From positions 3,490,805 to 3,554,804 of the forward strand of contig NC_014387.1 of the NCBI RefSeq assembly GCF_000145035.1: 64,000 bases of DNA, given 5' to 3'. Source of the DNA: Butyrivibrio proteoclasticus B316 (GTDB taxonomy: Bacteria > Bacillota > Clostridia > Lachnospirales > Lachnospiraceae). The notes under the pieces were generated by a model that was not told the DNA's origin, did not search any database, and was given only the letters and a program-made list of their open reading frames with translations. Positions 26,520-37,700 of this stretch are shown here, in pieces (the first letter of the stretch is position 1; each line of letters begins with the position of its first letter). Position numbers and translations under genes: made by a program.

Positions 26520-27449
26520 TTATTTTTTCTTTTTCTCTTGCGCTCTCTTATCGTTAATTATCTTCATATGCTCTTCAGTGATGAGCTCAACATTATTCTC
26601 TCTGGCCCAGTCCACGCATCCCTTAAGAGCTGCCGGAAGAAATACTCTTGGAACATTAAGCATAAGCTTGAGAGCATCATCAGTGAATTTGATCTTGTCA
26701 TCAATCCTGTCTGCCGCATAACGTACTGACTGAAGTGAAGCCTGTCTCATCTGTAACAGTTCTGCTCTCATATGTCTTTTTCTATGGAACCAGAAGTTCT
26801 TACTGTCTCTGTAACCGTAGTCTACAGGGAGAGGTGGGAAATCCTTGGCCCTTACCCCGTTTATAATGGCATCGGAATATTTCTTTTTCATAAGTATCTT
26901 GTCGATTCTGAGAATGAAATGCGCTCCGAATTTGCTGGTGATTCCATTGAAATCATGATAAGGTCCTTCATATCCTTCAAGCTGTCCGGGCTGATCCTTA
27001 TCTGCACCATCAAGTTCTCTCATCCACGTGCACTCTATAACCTCTATTGCATCGGTCATAACCATCGGTCTTATGTCATCAGGATTTTCCTCCTGAATAA
27101 GGCTCTTCTCCAGCCTAAAATTACACTTAGGCATCTTCTCTGATGGCTTGTCCCCTGGCCATGAGAGCTTAACTGCCTCTTTAAAATTCTTGGGATTATC
27201 ATCAATAAAGTTAATTGCACATTTTCCGGTGCGGAGTATATTCTGTGCTGTATTTGATGAATTACGACAGTTTAAGAGCATTGCGTAATACTCCTTACCT
27301 GCTACATAGTAGGGCTGGATTAGTGAATAAGGCCCTAAGTTAGTTGTGCCATCCTCACATAAAGTGCTGATGACTACTGTAGGCATTGGGAAAAAAAGTG
27401 ATGTCTGATAAAAGTTGTCTACTATCCTCAGATTCTCAAAGCTACTCAT
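26520..27449 (-). CDS. Flavin-reductase-like protein fused to a PCP_red-like domain
   Basis: 309 residues. The first about 200 (PMPTVVISTLCEDGTTNLGPYS ... KFGAHFILRIDKI) look like an FMN-binding split-barrel (flavin reductase-like) domain. The last about 60 (FTDDALKLMLNVPRVFLPAA ... ITEEHMKIINDKR) match the small helical PCP_red-type domain known from protochlorophyllide reductase subunits and other redox proteins. The start at 27449 follows AGGAGG. Second gene of the TetR operon. Function probably redox, substrate unknown. Confidence 0.75.
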   Translation of the reverse strand: MSSFENLRIVDNFYQTSLFFPMPTVVISTLCEDGTTNLGPYSLIQPYYVAGKEYYAMLLNCRNSSNTAQNILRTGKCAINFIDDNPKNFKEAVKLSWPGDKPSEKMPKCNFRLEKSLIQEENPDDIRPMVMTDAIEVIECTWMRELDGADKDQPGQLEGYEGPYHDFNGITSKFGAHFILRIDKILMKKKYSDAIINGVRAKDFPPLPVDYGYRDSKNFWFHRKRHMRAELLQMRQASLQSVRYAADRIDDKIKFTDDALKLMLNVPRVFLPAALKGCVDWARENNVELITEEHMKIINDKRAQEKKKK

Positions 27450-27491
27450 GTTGTATGTCCTCCTATTTCTTCGTGTTACCCCCAAAATCTG

Positions 27492-28010
27492 TCACACGAG
27501 TTTTTTTATGATCGAATACTGTTTATCAAAAGGTATATTTGCCATAGTCCATCTGATAATTGATTCTGCTATATGGAGCGTAAGAAACTCTATATCATCG
27601 TAGTCAGAGTTTTCTACTGCTCTTGCTATCAGCTGTGCAATTCGCGCCTTGAACTGAACCTGTCTCTTGGATATCACATCCGAAAAAACCCTCTGAGCAT
27701 CTTCATCAGAAAACAATCTCTCATACTTCCTGATGAATTTATCAAGGGCTGAGTGAGCCTGCCTCAGGAATGCCTCCGGATCAGAGTCCTGTATTGCTGT
27801 TATTACGCTAACGCACTGTTCCCAGTCTTCTAACATGAAGGAAACTATAAGCTCATCCTTGGATTTGAAATAATTGTAGAGTGTTCCAACTGCAATATTG
27901 CATCCATTGGCTACTGATCTGATAGTTGTCTTGGCATAGCCATTATTCAAGATCTGATGCATAGCTTCGATTTGTATTTGTTCTCTTAAATTATCAATGA
28001 TTTTTGGCAT
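27492..28010 (-). CDS. TetR-family transcriptional regulator
   Basis: 172 residues. The N-terminal helix-turn-helix is clear (NGYAKTTIRSVANGCNIAVG, TLYNYFKSKDELI), followed by a ligand-binding helical domain. The start at 28010 (MPKIIDN) has AGGA upstream and fits the family N-terminus; a longer frame from 28070 would run through the promoter and operator. It heads a same-strand run of five genes and probably represses it. Confidence 0.9.
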   Translation of the reverse strand: MPKIIDNLREQIQIEAMHQILNNGYAKTTIRSVANGCNIAVGTLYNYFKSKDELIVSFMLEDWEQCVSVITAIQDSDPEAFLRQAHSALDKFIRKYERLFSDEDAQRVFSDVISKRQVQFKARIAQLIARAVENSDYDDIEFLTLHIAESIIRWTMANIPFDKQYSIIKKLV

Positions 28011-28025
28011 ATTTTTATCCTTTAT

Positions 28026-28070
28026 GAACGTGTTCGTTATAATTATAACGAGCGTGTTCATATTAAACAA
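28026..28070 (-). promoter_or_regulatory. Promoter and TetR operator of the five-gene operon
   Basis: Minus strand TTGTTT (28065-28070), a 17-bp spacer and TATAAT (28042-28047). A 34-bp palindrome (28026-28059; 14 of 17 positions match between halves, core TTATAATTATAA) covers the -10 box. Its position and size are typical of a self-regulated TetR operator. Confidence 0.82.
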
Positions 28071-28084
28071 TATCGGTTTATCAC

Positions 28085-28132
28085 AAAAAATAAGCGGTCT
28101 TTCTGTGCATTAACACAAAAAGCCGCTTATTT
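28085..28132 (-). terminator. Terminator after the YlmH-like gene
   Basis: AAATAAGCGG pairs with CCGCTTATTT, followed by TTTTGTG on the minus strand. It isolates the S4 gene from the TetR operon. Confidence 0.85.
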
Positions 28133-28148
28133 ATAGCTTATTATTTAA

Positions 28149-28958
28149 TTATTTGAATAGCTTGACTGAAATAAATAGTCTCCCTTTTCTGGTAGTATTG
28201 GAAGTTCCCAAATAAATAAACTTTCCATGTCCTCTTACGGAAACTCTCGCTCCCTCTTTGAGGTCATATCCGCCGCTATAGGCCGTTCTGCCATCTATGA
28301 ACACTGACTCACTCTCAATCAGCTTCTGTGCCTCAGACCTTGATAGATGATATACAAAAGCCAGAATTGCATCTATTCTCTCAGATGCAACGCTTCCGCT
28401 TATTTCCTCGAACTTTGGTTCAATATCACAGTCTGCAGCATTAACTATACCGCACCTTACTGATGTGTGTCTGATCCTGATCAGCTCTTTTTCCATCATC
28501 TGAGCAATGTCAGGTGTAGCAAATATATAAGCCTCTTTATCTCCTGCAAGTATATCGCCTATCTGATCACGCTCAATTCCCAGATTCATGATACTTCCGA
28601 GGTAGTCTCTGTGATTAAGATCATCTGCAAATTTGTTGTTAAGTGGCTTAATGTGAACACACTTTAGAACTGTGTTGTCAGCCTTTTCCGATACAAGAAA
28701 GGTCTCTTCATCCAGATAATCCGGAAGAAAACAGACCATTGCTCTCTCAGCATCTTCTGCTCCTCCGTACACTACATAACTTGCGCCGCAGTACTCATGA
28801 ACATTTCCGGGAACGCCCTCAGACGCCAGAATCTGGTAGAACATCGCTATCTCAGATACCGAAAGGAAATCTGTATGCGTCACGAATCCGTTCAAATAAG
28901 CTCTGTTTGCCAGGTCTTTAATTCGACCTGCTAAAAAATCTCTTGTCTTTTCTTCCAT
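28149..28958 (-). CDS. ylmH: YlmH-type S4-domain RNA-binding protein
   Basis: 269 residues. The N-terminal region (AMFYQILASEGVPGNVHEYCG) is the YlmH-family non-S4 part, and the C-terminal S4 domain (SERIDAILAFVYHLSRSEAQ ... VRGHGKFIYLG) binds RNA. Family members act on the ribosome in Firmicutes, and some can rescue RqcP loss, which is notable because rqcP is also in this window. The ATG at 28958 is preferred over a TTG at 28964; it starts 2 bp after the protease stop. Confidence 0.85.
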   Translation of the reverse strand: MEEKTRDFLAGRIKDLANRAYLNGFVTHTDFLSVSEIAMFYQILASEGVPGNVHEYCGASYVVYGGAEDAERAMVCFLPDYLDEETFLVSEKADNTVLKCVHIKPLNNKFADDLNHRDYLGSIMNLGIERDQIGDILAGDKEAYIFATPDIAQMMEKELIRIRHTSVRCGIVNAADCDIEPKFEEISGSVASERIDAILAFVYHLSRSEAQKLIESESVFIDGRTAYSGGYDLKEGARVSVRGHGKFIYLGTSNTTRKGRLFISVKLFK

Positions 28959-28960
28959 TA

Positions 28961-31453
28961 TCAATATTCCAACTTTGGTGTCCAGTAATTCTGTCCGTAA
29001 ATATCAGTAAAGCAGTAGGTCTCGATTACCTTGCCCTCCCCAACAGGGAGATTTTCTATAACCATATCAGACATTGCTTTATCTACTGTAATCTGCTCTC
29101 CAAGATAATAATTCTGCTGGAAAGTCTGGTCATAGTTGTAGTAATCACAAACATAATCGATAGTATCACCTACATTTATCTCTGTAAGGTTCTTGGCTAC
29201 AGTTTCTGTCTCACCTTCAATGTAATCAAAGCTTGCACCGGCTACATAGCCGTCTTCATTTTCCGAATCAAATATGAGGATGAGATTAGCTCTCTGACCG
29301 TTAAGTTCGCAGGGAACGCGGCCTGTAATTGCGTAGCTGTCACTGTCACCCTGAACATCAATTACATAAAAGGCAACTATCTGACCGTCTATAGCAAGCC
29401 ATGTCTTATCCTCCGGAGCCAGAAGATTTCCCTCTTCATCAAATTCAAACGTAGTATCAAGTCCAAGATCAACATATCCTTCACCGTCATCATAGAACAT
29501 GTTGAGCTTGAGATCATGAACAAGCTTCCACTGCTCTGCAGACAGCGAAATGCAGGTATAATCTTCTGCATTTGTAGTCCATACTAGAGCTGATGGGTCA
29601 AACTGGTGACTTGCAATATAATTTGCAGCCTGATCAACATCAAGGCCTTTACCAAGAAATCCTGTATTTGATGAAGAAAGCCCAGAAATACTGCTAAAGT
29701 CACTAGATAAAAATGTCGTCAGAAGCTGCGAAATCATCTCAGCTGATGCATTTCCACCGGCACTTGATGAGCCTGTGTTTCCAAGTGTTCCCAAAAGAGA
29801 TGGCATTGGACTTGATGTTCCGCCCATTACCTGCTGGCCTGCAACTTCCAGAGAAGCAAAGTTCTGAATACACTTTGCATACTCCTCGTCCATTCCAATA
29901 GCTTCATAAGTTCCAACCATTGAATCAACTTTGGATGTCTTCTTATAAGGGAAGTAAATAGACAAACCATAAGCATTTGTCATATTGGAGCTTGTCTTAT
30001 TATATTTGATCGCACCCTTAAGAGCAGTCGCTAATTCTTTTGCCGAAGGTGTTGCAATTTTGTTCGCAAAATCGATAAGATCGACCTGATCTATCTTGGA
30101 TGAAGCTGCGAACTCTCTTGTGCTGCTACGGGCATCCGATATTGTTGCGAAGTCGTTTCCTCGGATCATCTCTGATGTATCTTTTGAAAAATCTGCAAGC
30201 TCCGAAGGAACTGTATAGGAAAGCTCTGCCAGGTCGATCAGAGAAAGTGTTGTCTTCTGTCCTGGGCAGTTCTGTGCACATGCACTGGTAAAAGAATCAA
30301 TGATGTTTTTACCAATTTCTGTTGTCTCCATTGATGTGTTACTGCCAAGGGCTGTGAGCCAGTTAGTATAATACCAGCCTACGCCCGGTTCTGTCTCCTC
30401 AGAGGCAACAAGATAATCAGCATAGTTGGATACAACAAGCGCATTTTCTACTGTCGCCATAAGACATGTATCAAAGCCTACAAAGTCAAAAGTAACTCCG
30501 CCATCCTTAAGCGCTGTATTGATACCTGCAAGTGACATAGCACCTGCAGAAGAAAACTTCTCATCATATCCATATCCACCGGTGGATCCGCCGCCGTGAT
30601 CCCAGAAAATAAGATCATATCTGTCAGCAGGATAGTTCTGCGCGCCCCACTTAATAAATCCGGAAAGTGTTTCAGGTTTGGTCATAGGTACGCTTCCGAG
30701 ATTATCCTTGATGCAGATAAATTTTCCATCTTTTATCTGATAAATCTGGTTGGTAGAGCTTGAAACAACATTGTTTTGCCACTGCTTGGCTCCGCCTGTA
30801 TAAACGATAAGATTTATCCTGTCATCAAATCTTGCTGAGAGCATCTCCTGAATATCCTTGGAAGCCATTCCGCCTCTTGATTCAAGGTCAGCTCCGCACA
30901 TATATACCATGATGGTTATAGTATCCTGCCCGTTTCCCTTGATTGTAGTGCGCTTAGCCCTTGCTCCGCTTACTACGGAAGTATCAAGCTTACCAGTATT
31001 TGGTGTATCACTCCAGCTTGCTGAAGCCATACTTCCACCGGTATAGGAACTGCCTCCTCCCAGCATGGAACCAAACAGATCGAACATACTACTGTTATAT
31101 CCGTTTGAAAATCCAGTCTGGGACTGACCTGTCTGAGAGGTAGTCTGCTGCGTTGTAGTCTGAGGCACTGCAACACTCTCATAATCAGTAGACGTATCAC
31201 CACTTCCTCCAAGGAATGATGTAAGACCACCACCGCCTCCAAGTAGCAGGAAAATAATAACGATTATCATAAAGAGAGGACTTCTTCCGCCTGATCTCTT
31301 CATTCCTCCTGAACCTGATCCACTACCATTTCCGCCGCTTGAATAGCCGTTACTGCTTCCGACAGGACCGCCACCAAGGCCATCGCCTCTCTTATGTACG
31401 CCCGATCCGCCTTCTCCTATATTCTTTTTTCTTCCAATAGGCCTATCTGCCAT
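28961..31453 (-). CDS. Membrane-anchored clostripain-family (C11) cysteine protease
   Basis: 830 residues. A Gly/Ser-rich N-terminus and one membrane segment at about 58-75 place the rest outside the cell. The C11 core begins with TITIMVYMCGADLESRGG; the catalytic His is in LIFWDHGGG and the Cys in VGFDTCLMAT. A second Gly/Ser-rich linker (about 525-560) leads to a C-terminal region of about 250 residues with beta-type repeats (no match recognised). C11 enzymes cleave after basic residues. GGAGG before the ATG. Possible role in processing surface proteins or in protein breakdown. Confidence 0.88.
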   Translation of the reverse strand: MADRPIGRKKNIGEGGSGVHKRGDGLGGGPVGSSNGYSSGGNGSGSGSGGMKRSGGRSPLFMIIVIIFLLLGGGGGLTSFLGGSGDTSTDYESVAVPQTTTQQTTSQTGQSQTGFSNGYNSSMFDLFGSMLGGGSSYTGGSMASASWSDTPNTGKLDTSVVSGARAKRTTIKGNGQDTITIMVYMCGADLESRGGMASKDIQEMLSARFDDRINLIVYTGGAKQWQNNVVSSSTNQIYQIKDGKFICIKDNLGSVPMTKPETLSGFIKWGAQNYPADRYDLIFWDHGGGSTGGYGYDEKFSSAGAMSLAGINTALKDGGVTFDFVGFDTCLMATVENALVVSNYADYLVASEETEPGVGWYYTNWLTALGSNTSMETTEIGKNIIDSFTSACAQNCPGQKTTLSLIDLAELSYTVPSELADFSKDTSEMIRGNDFATISDARSSTREFAASSKIDQVDLIDFANKIATPSAKELATALKGAIKYNKTSSNMTNAYGLSIYFPYKKTSKVDSMVGTYEAIGMDEEYAKCIQNFASLEVAGQQVMGGTSSPMPSLLGTLGNTGSSSAGGNASAEMISQLLTTFLSSDFSSISGLSSSNTGFLGKGLDVDQAANYIASHQFDPSALVWTTNAEDYTCISLSAEQWKLVHDLKLNMFYDDGEGYVDLGLDTTFEFDEEGNLLAPEDKTWLAIDGQIVAFYVIDVQGDSDSYAITGRVPCELNGQRANLILIFDSENEDGYVAGASFDYIEGETETVAKNLTEINVGDTIDYVCDYYNYDQTFQQNYYLGEQITVDKAMSDMVIENLPVGEGKVIETYCFTDIYGQNYWTPKLEY

Positions 31454-31617
31454 TGTCTACCTCCAAAACACCCTATTATACTTACTTTTCAATCTGTCAC
31501 TTATCTAATTGCCTGTAAAAATCAGCAACTGTCTTATGTCATATTATAGTATTTTTTTATTCATTAATCGAGGTAATAAGAGAGCATACATACTCTTCTG
31601 GCTCTGAGCAAAAAGAA

Positions 31618-31657
31618 AAAAGAGGATAGTCAGCTTTTATGCCCAACTACCCTCTTT
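31618..31657 (-). terminator. Terminator of the giant galactanase gene
   Basis: AAAGAGGGTAGT pairs with the ACTATCCTCTTT arm (one mismatch), followed by TTTTCTTTTT on the minus strand, 46 bp after the stop codon. Confidence 0.88.
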
Positions 31658-31703
31658 GAAGTTTAGAACTACTTAAAATTATAATTTGAAAATGTCATGA
31701 ATA

Positions 31704-34700
31704 TTACTTGCCTACACTTATGAGTTTGCCGTTTTCGTCAAATGTGTATTTCTTGAAGTATCTTGTAATTGTCTCAGATACAGCAAGTGTTCCATCATTC
31801 TTGGCATAATATGTATCACCATCTACTGTAAACATATAATCCTTGGCAACTCTTCCGTTAGCTTTGCCGTAATACCTCTGTCCCTCATAGGTTGTAAAGC
31901 CCTTAACAGCCTTGCAATCAGAACCTAAGATATACTCTGAGAAGTATACTTCAGTCTTAATGTCATGCATGAGCCTTCCATCTGAATCAGGAATATAGTA
32001 TTCTCCGTCTATTTCCAGAAGTCCGCTCTTTACAATCTTACCATTAGCCTTTGCATAGTACTTATCACCATTGTAATCGAAAAGACCTGTCACAAGCACT
32101 CCATCTTCGCCAAGATAATAATCTGAGCCGTATTCTCTGATTATTTCATTACTTGCGATCCTGCCTTCATCAAGAGCTCTGTACTTGTTATCTCCTACAG
32201 TAACCCACTTGTTTATAGCCATTACACCAGTATTTTCATCAAAGTATCTGAGAATACCATCAACTTCATGGAATCCTGTAAGCTTCTCACCATCTTCTGT
32301 TACAAGATAGTATTTACCATACTTCTTGATAAGTGTACCTTCATCCTCAGGCTCTTTTTCCAGATTGTCCTTGATAACAGCTATAAAGCTAAGTACAGGA
32401 TCAGGATTTCCTGTCTTGGCAACTCTAACTGTAACCTGAGTATCTTCTGTAAGCTCAAAGCTGACTGTTTCAAGTCTTGCACTGTCACTTGAGCCAAGAG
32501 TGAAGTTCTGCCTTGCAAGCTCTTTGCCGGAAGCGTCAGTTACTGTGATCCTTGTAGGTCTGGATGTATTCCACCACTCCTGATATCCTGTAGCTACAGT
32601 GTACTGACCTTCCTCAAGTGTAAATACATAGTCGATTGGTTTATTTCCGGCTGCCCAGAATCCATGTCCCCAGATATCTGATCCGGAGTTCTTAAATCCT
32701 ACATCATATTTCTCTGCATTTTCAGAGCTTCTCACTCCTCTATATCCTGAAACCTTAGTAGTAGCAAAGTCTTCATCTGCTGATGCATTACGGAGCTGTT
32801 TCTTAAGAACTGATCTTGCTGATGTAAGATAAGAAGCCTCTTCATCGCCCAGAACATTTCTTGATGCACTGTCGTAGAAATAGATCATCTTCTCAGGGAT
32901 CATACTTACAGTGATTGCAAAAGATCTGTTGAAATCAGCAAGTGTTCCTGTAATCTCGACATCACCTACAAGTCTGGCTGAATTTGTATTCCATGTAACT
33001 GCCTTTGTAACTGTGCTGCCATCTGAAAGAGTAAGCTCAACCTCTGAAGGAAGCTTTTCTTCCAGGTCTTCCTTTGAAAGAGCATACTCAGGAAGCTTTG
33101 TGTTGATTTCAAATACGCCCTTGTTCTCAAGCTCATCAAGTGTCCAGTTAGAATAACTTCTAAGAGCAATCTTGTTTCCAGCCAGGAATTCTACAGGAAG
33201 CCATACATATCTTGATTCGCTCAGATCACCTGAATTCCATCTGTCTCCCATATAGATGAACTTGCCTGCTGCAGCATCTACAGGAAATACGCAAGTTGAC
33301 TGTGTTCTATAGGTTGTGTTTGCACCATCATCTGTACAAGGGTTATTTACTGTTGTCCAAGGTCCAAGTGGACTGCTTGCATATGCGTAGCTGGCCGGGT
33401 TTGGATCCCATCCTGTACATCCTGATGTGATCATGTAATATGTTCCGTTATACTTGAACATTGCAGGAGCTTCTCTTGATGCACCGGCAAAGTTAAGTGT
33501 GAAGTCCTCACCAAGAACTGCATGCTTCTGATCTTTGGCAAGATATGTATACTCATCGTTGAGCTTGGCAATATACATATTTGTATTGCCGTCTGAAGAA
33601 TACATAACATAAGCTGTTCCGTCATCATCCTTGAAGACGTTCATATCTCTTACAGAACCCCATGCTGATTCATCGCTATCCCACTGATGATCTGCTGTCT
33701 CTGAGTAGTTGAGCTTATATGCTCCAAGGAACTTAAATGGTCCAAACGGTGAATCTGAAATAGCAACTCCGGCTTTAGCCTTACCATAATTAGAGCCTGT
33801 AGGATTGCTCTTTGTATTGCCATCGCAGTGCCACCACATTACATACTTACCGGTCTTGTCGTTATAGAGGACTTTAGGCCTTTCCATAACTGTTCTGTCA
33901 GCTGCGATATTCCAATAAACTTCTTCAAGCTTGTTGTCATACTGTGAATCATCTGCAGCCTGATCCTTGTAATCAGAGTACAGTGACGCAAAATATTTGT
34001 CTTCTTCAAAGATTGAAAGATCTGCTTTATAGCCGGCTTCTTTGAATTTGCCATAGTCTTCATCTGCAATAGGTATTGCTCTAAATGGTACGCCTTCATC
34101 AGTCCAGTTATAAAGGTCTGTTGAAGTATAAAGATGAACACCTACAACAGGCTGATAGTCATATGTCTTATCTTCACCATACCAGTAATACTTGGTAACT
34201 CCATCAATTGTGAACTGCTGGATCTGTCCGCCATGGGCCTGTACAAGGATTCCATTATTATCATAAAGTGGAGCTCCCTCTACACCTGTTATGGATGAAT
34301 AAGTAACAACAATTGCCAACGCTTTAAATGCCTCTTCAAGATCCTTATAAGCCTTCTTAATAGCAGCAACATCAGTTGATTTAACGTCAATAAGTGCCTG
34401 TGCTTTGACTACTGCTTCTTCAAATACAGCAAGGCTCTTTTCTGAATAAACTTTTCCTTCCATTTCCGCTCTGTATTTGTTAATTGCAGAGATCAGTGTT
34501 TCGTAAGTATACTCAGGTACTGCTTTAACAATTACATAGCTAAGAAGCGGGTCAACATAAGAACTTGTTCTGTTAGTAGCGTATGCGTACAGATTAAGTG
34601 TTCCGTCTGTAACTTCTACATTATATGTTCGCTCAACAAGTGAACCCTGTCCAAGATTAAGACCTGATTCAACGTTTACACCTTCAAGATCATAGCTTAT

Positions 34701-37700
34701 ATCTCTTGCACTCCAAGGGCTCTTAACACCGATAGTAACAAGATATTCGTTATTGCTTCTGTCAGGAAGCTCGAAGCTGTAGTACAGTCCACTTACGCCC
34801 TTTTCATATGTCCATCCCTTATCTGACATATAAGCATAAGTTCCTGTAAGAGTTCCATCTGATGCACCGCCATTTACTCTTACACCGTAGGAAGGATCTG
34901 TGCCATATCCCCACTTAAGCCCTGTTCCTGCATCAACTGCATCTTCCTGATCAGTTACTGACTGATATAGACCAAGCTTATATCCTTCAGGAACCTGAGT
35001 TGTTTCTTTACTTGCAACATCTACAAGATAGAGTACATAGTCATTTGCAGCTATTTCTTCCTCTGAGAATACGTTTCCATCTGTTTCTACAAATTCAGAA
35101 ATCTCTTTTGCCAAAAGATCTACATCTTCCTGTGTTGTAGCTGCTCTGAGCATCAGTCTCTGTGCTCTTTCAAAAAGAGAATGAAGACGAGCTGACTTGG
35201 ACTCTGAATAGTCAGATGTATCCATGACCTGAGCCTTTGCAAGAACGCTCTTTAATTCATCCAGATTCAAATTCTTCTGAATTCTGATAAATGAAAGAAC
35301 AGGATCAGGACCACCGTTTTTCCTTACAGAGAAAGTTACATTTCCTGCTTCCTCCTGGCTATAGCTGTAAACAGGTGTATTCCAGTTGTTATTACCGTTC
35401 TTGGTATTTGTATTACCTATGAGTGTTTCGCCACCATCAGTCACCGCATAAATTGACATAGGTCGTGACTGATTCCACCACTCCTTAAATCCAAAGGTAA
35501 GTGTGTAATTGCCAGCTTCAAGAGGAACTGTATAATCAATGCTCTGATTAGAATATGCATACCAGCCATATGCCCATGGGTCATCGTCCGAATTATTGTA
35601 TGCACCGTAATCTGCAAGTCTTCCCCAGGTTCCATCGTACTTCTGATCAGAAACCTCGTTGAAGAGATCTGCATAGGAGTCCATTGTTCTGTAGGAAGTA
35701 TGACCTACTTCGTTGTCGTTACAATCAATGTACCATGCCATGTTAGGATCAACGTACTTGATAGCATATGTTACTTCATATCCGTATCCATCAAGTGTTC
35801 CTGTAACCTCACTAGCTGTGGCAAGGTCTACATTTTCAAGATCCCATGTAACTTTTGCATTGATTGTATTATTCTTACTGGTCTTAACGCTTACTGTCTC
35901 CGGAAGAACAGGAAGTGTTCCCTTCGCCGCGTAGATATTCTTATCATCTACTGCTACCACTGACTCTGCGCTGCTATCATACACAACACCCTCAACAATA
36001 TAAGTTGTGATTGAATTAGCCTTAAGAGTTGCAGTCACATTCTTGGTAGCCTTATCTACTACGATATCATCTGAAGCAGTAACGTCTGCCCAGTTCTCGC
36101 CATCTGCTCTTGATCCGCTTGTACGGATTGCAGTTACTTTGGAGCCAATCTCAGAGAAATCCTGAAGATTGAATTTCCATGTCTGGTCGTTTTCTGCAGT
36201 ATTAACTGCTACAATAACAACTTTACCTTCCTTTGGATCGTAAGCTGCTACTGTAGAATCACTTGATCCGATTATTGCATAACCTGGTCTTATATATCTT
36301 GAGAACTGTCCAAATGCGTAATACTTTTTGCTAAGAAGAAGCTCTTGGGTATCATGATCTGCTATTGCGATTCCCCAGAAGCCATCTCCGTTTGAAAGAG
36401 TTCTCTCAACAGACTCTCTGGTTGCTGTATCAAATTCATTATTTGAATCGATGTGGACATCTACTGCATCCCACATGATCCATGCTGATGGCATCATGCC
36501 ATTTACATCTGTGATTATTCTCTGCGCGAAGCCAAGACCGGCTCTCATTTCTCCAGCATTTGTGCCTGCTGTAAATGTTCCGTCTACCTCACTCATCCAG
36601 AGGTTCTTGCCAGCAGACTCAGAAAGCGCCTTGAGTCCGGCTCTGTTTGAACCTGAGTATGTGTGAGCATCGATTCTGTCTACTACTTCTTTTGCATCAT
36701 CTGTTAATGCGTTAAAAGAGGTTATTGCAGTATCGATACTTGTCTCATCAGAAGCAGAGATGAGAATATCAATGCCTTTTTTCTCAAGCTCTTTATTAAG
36801 CTCAACAAGAATTCTGGACTGAGACTCTCCTATGTCGAAGTGGCAGCCTTCCTGCTTGTTGTTAAATGCTGACCAGTAATTTGTGTAAGGCTCGTTCATA
36901 GGAGTTGTGCTCTGGAAGTTTATTACTCCTTCATCTGCCCAGTGCTCAATAACATCAGCCATATAGCATGCAAATGCAGTATAGGAATCTTCTCTTAAAT
37001 TATCAACGTTTGGATCTACGCCGCCTGATGAGCAGCCAGATACTGTCATGAAATATGGAGGTGAATTTGAAAATGCCTCGCCGATAAACTCATCTCCGGC
37101 TGCCTGTGCTGCTGCAATGAGAACGTTCATCTGGTTTCTGTCAGCATCCCAGTCATAGTTCCATGCATATCCGCAGTCAAAATCAGCTCTAACAAAGTTT
37201 GTCTCATAATACTCAGCATCATGCTTCTCAAGATTGATCTTGGTTACATCTGTTGCATAGCCGGGAACGATAGAGTCTGATCTCTTTATGTGAGCTCCGT
37301 GAAGGAAATCACTGCTCTCAGGAAGCACGCCTTCCTCACCTGACTTAATAACTGCCATCTTAACAAAATCAAGACACCAGTCACCATCTGCTCCGCCGAT
37401 ATCAATCTTGTTAACTCCGGCCTTAAGCTCAACATCGCTAAAAGTAACAACGTAGAGCATGTTGTTATTTCCGGAAGCTACAAGGTTCTTATTAACTTCT
37501 GATGAAGGAACTGTGTAAACCTTGGACTCTCCGTTAGTGACTGCAAGAAGCTTATCTGTAGCACTTTCTTTATCTGTTACAGGATTTACTGAGTCTTCAC
37601 TTGCAGCTTCATCTGTTGTCTCTTCCTTTGTTTCTTCTTCAGAAATATCTTCAGAACTTGCAGTAGATGCTCTATCTGATGAATCTTCTGATACTTCATC

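Noticed and set aside
28085..28132. Hairpin considered as a second TetR operator
   Set aside because: Stem followed by a T-run on the minus strand directly after ylmH; a terminator is the simpler reading.
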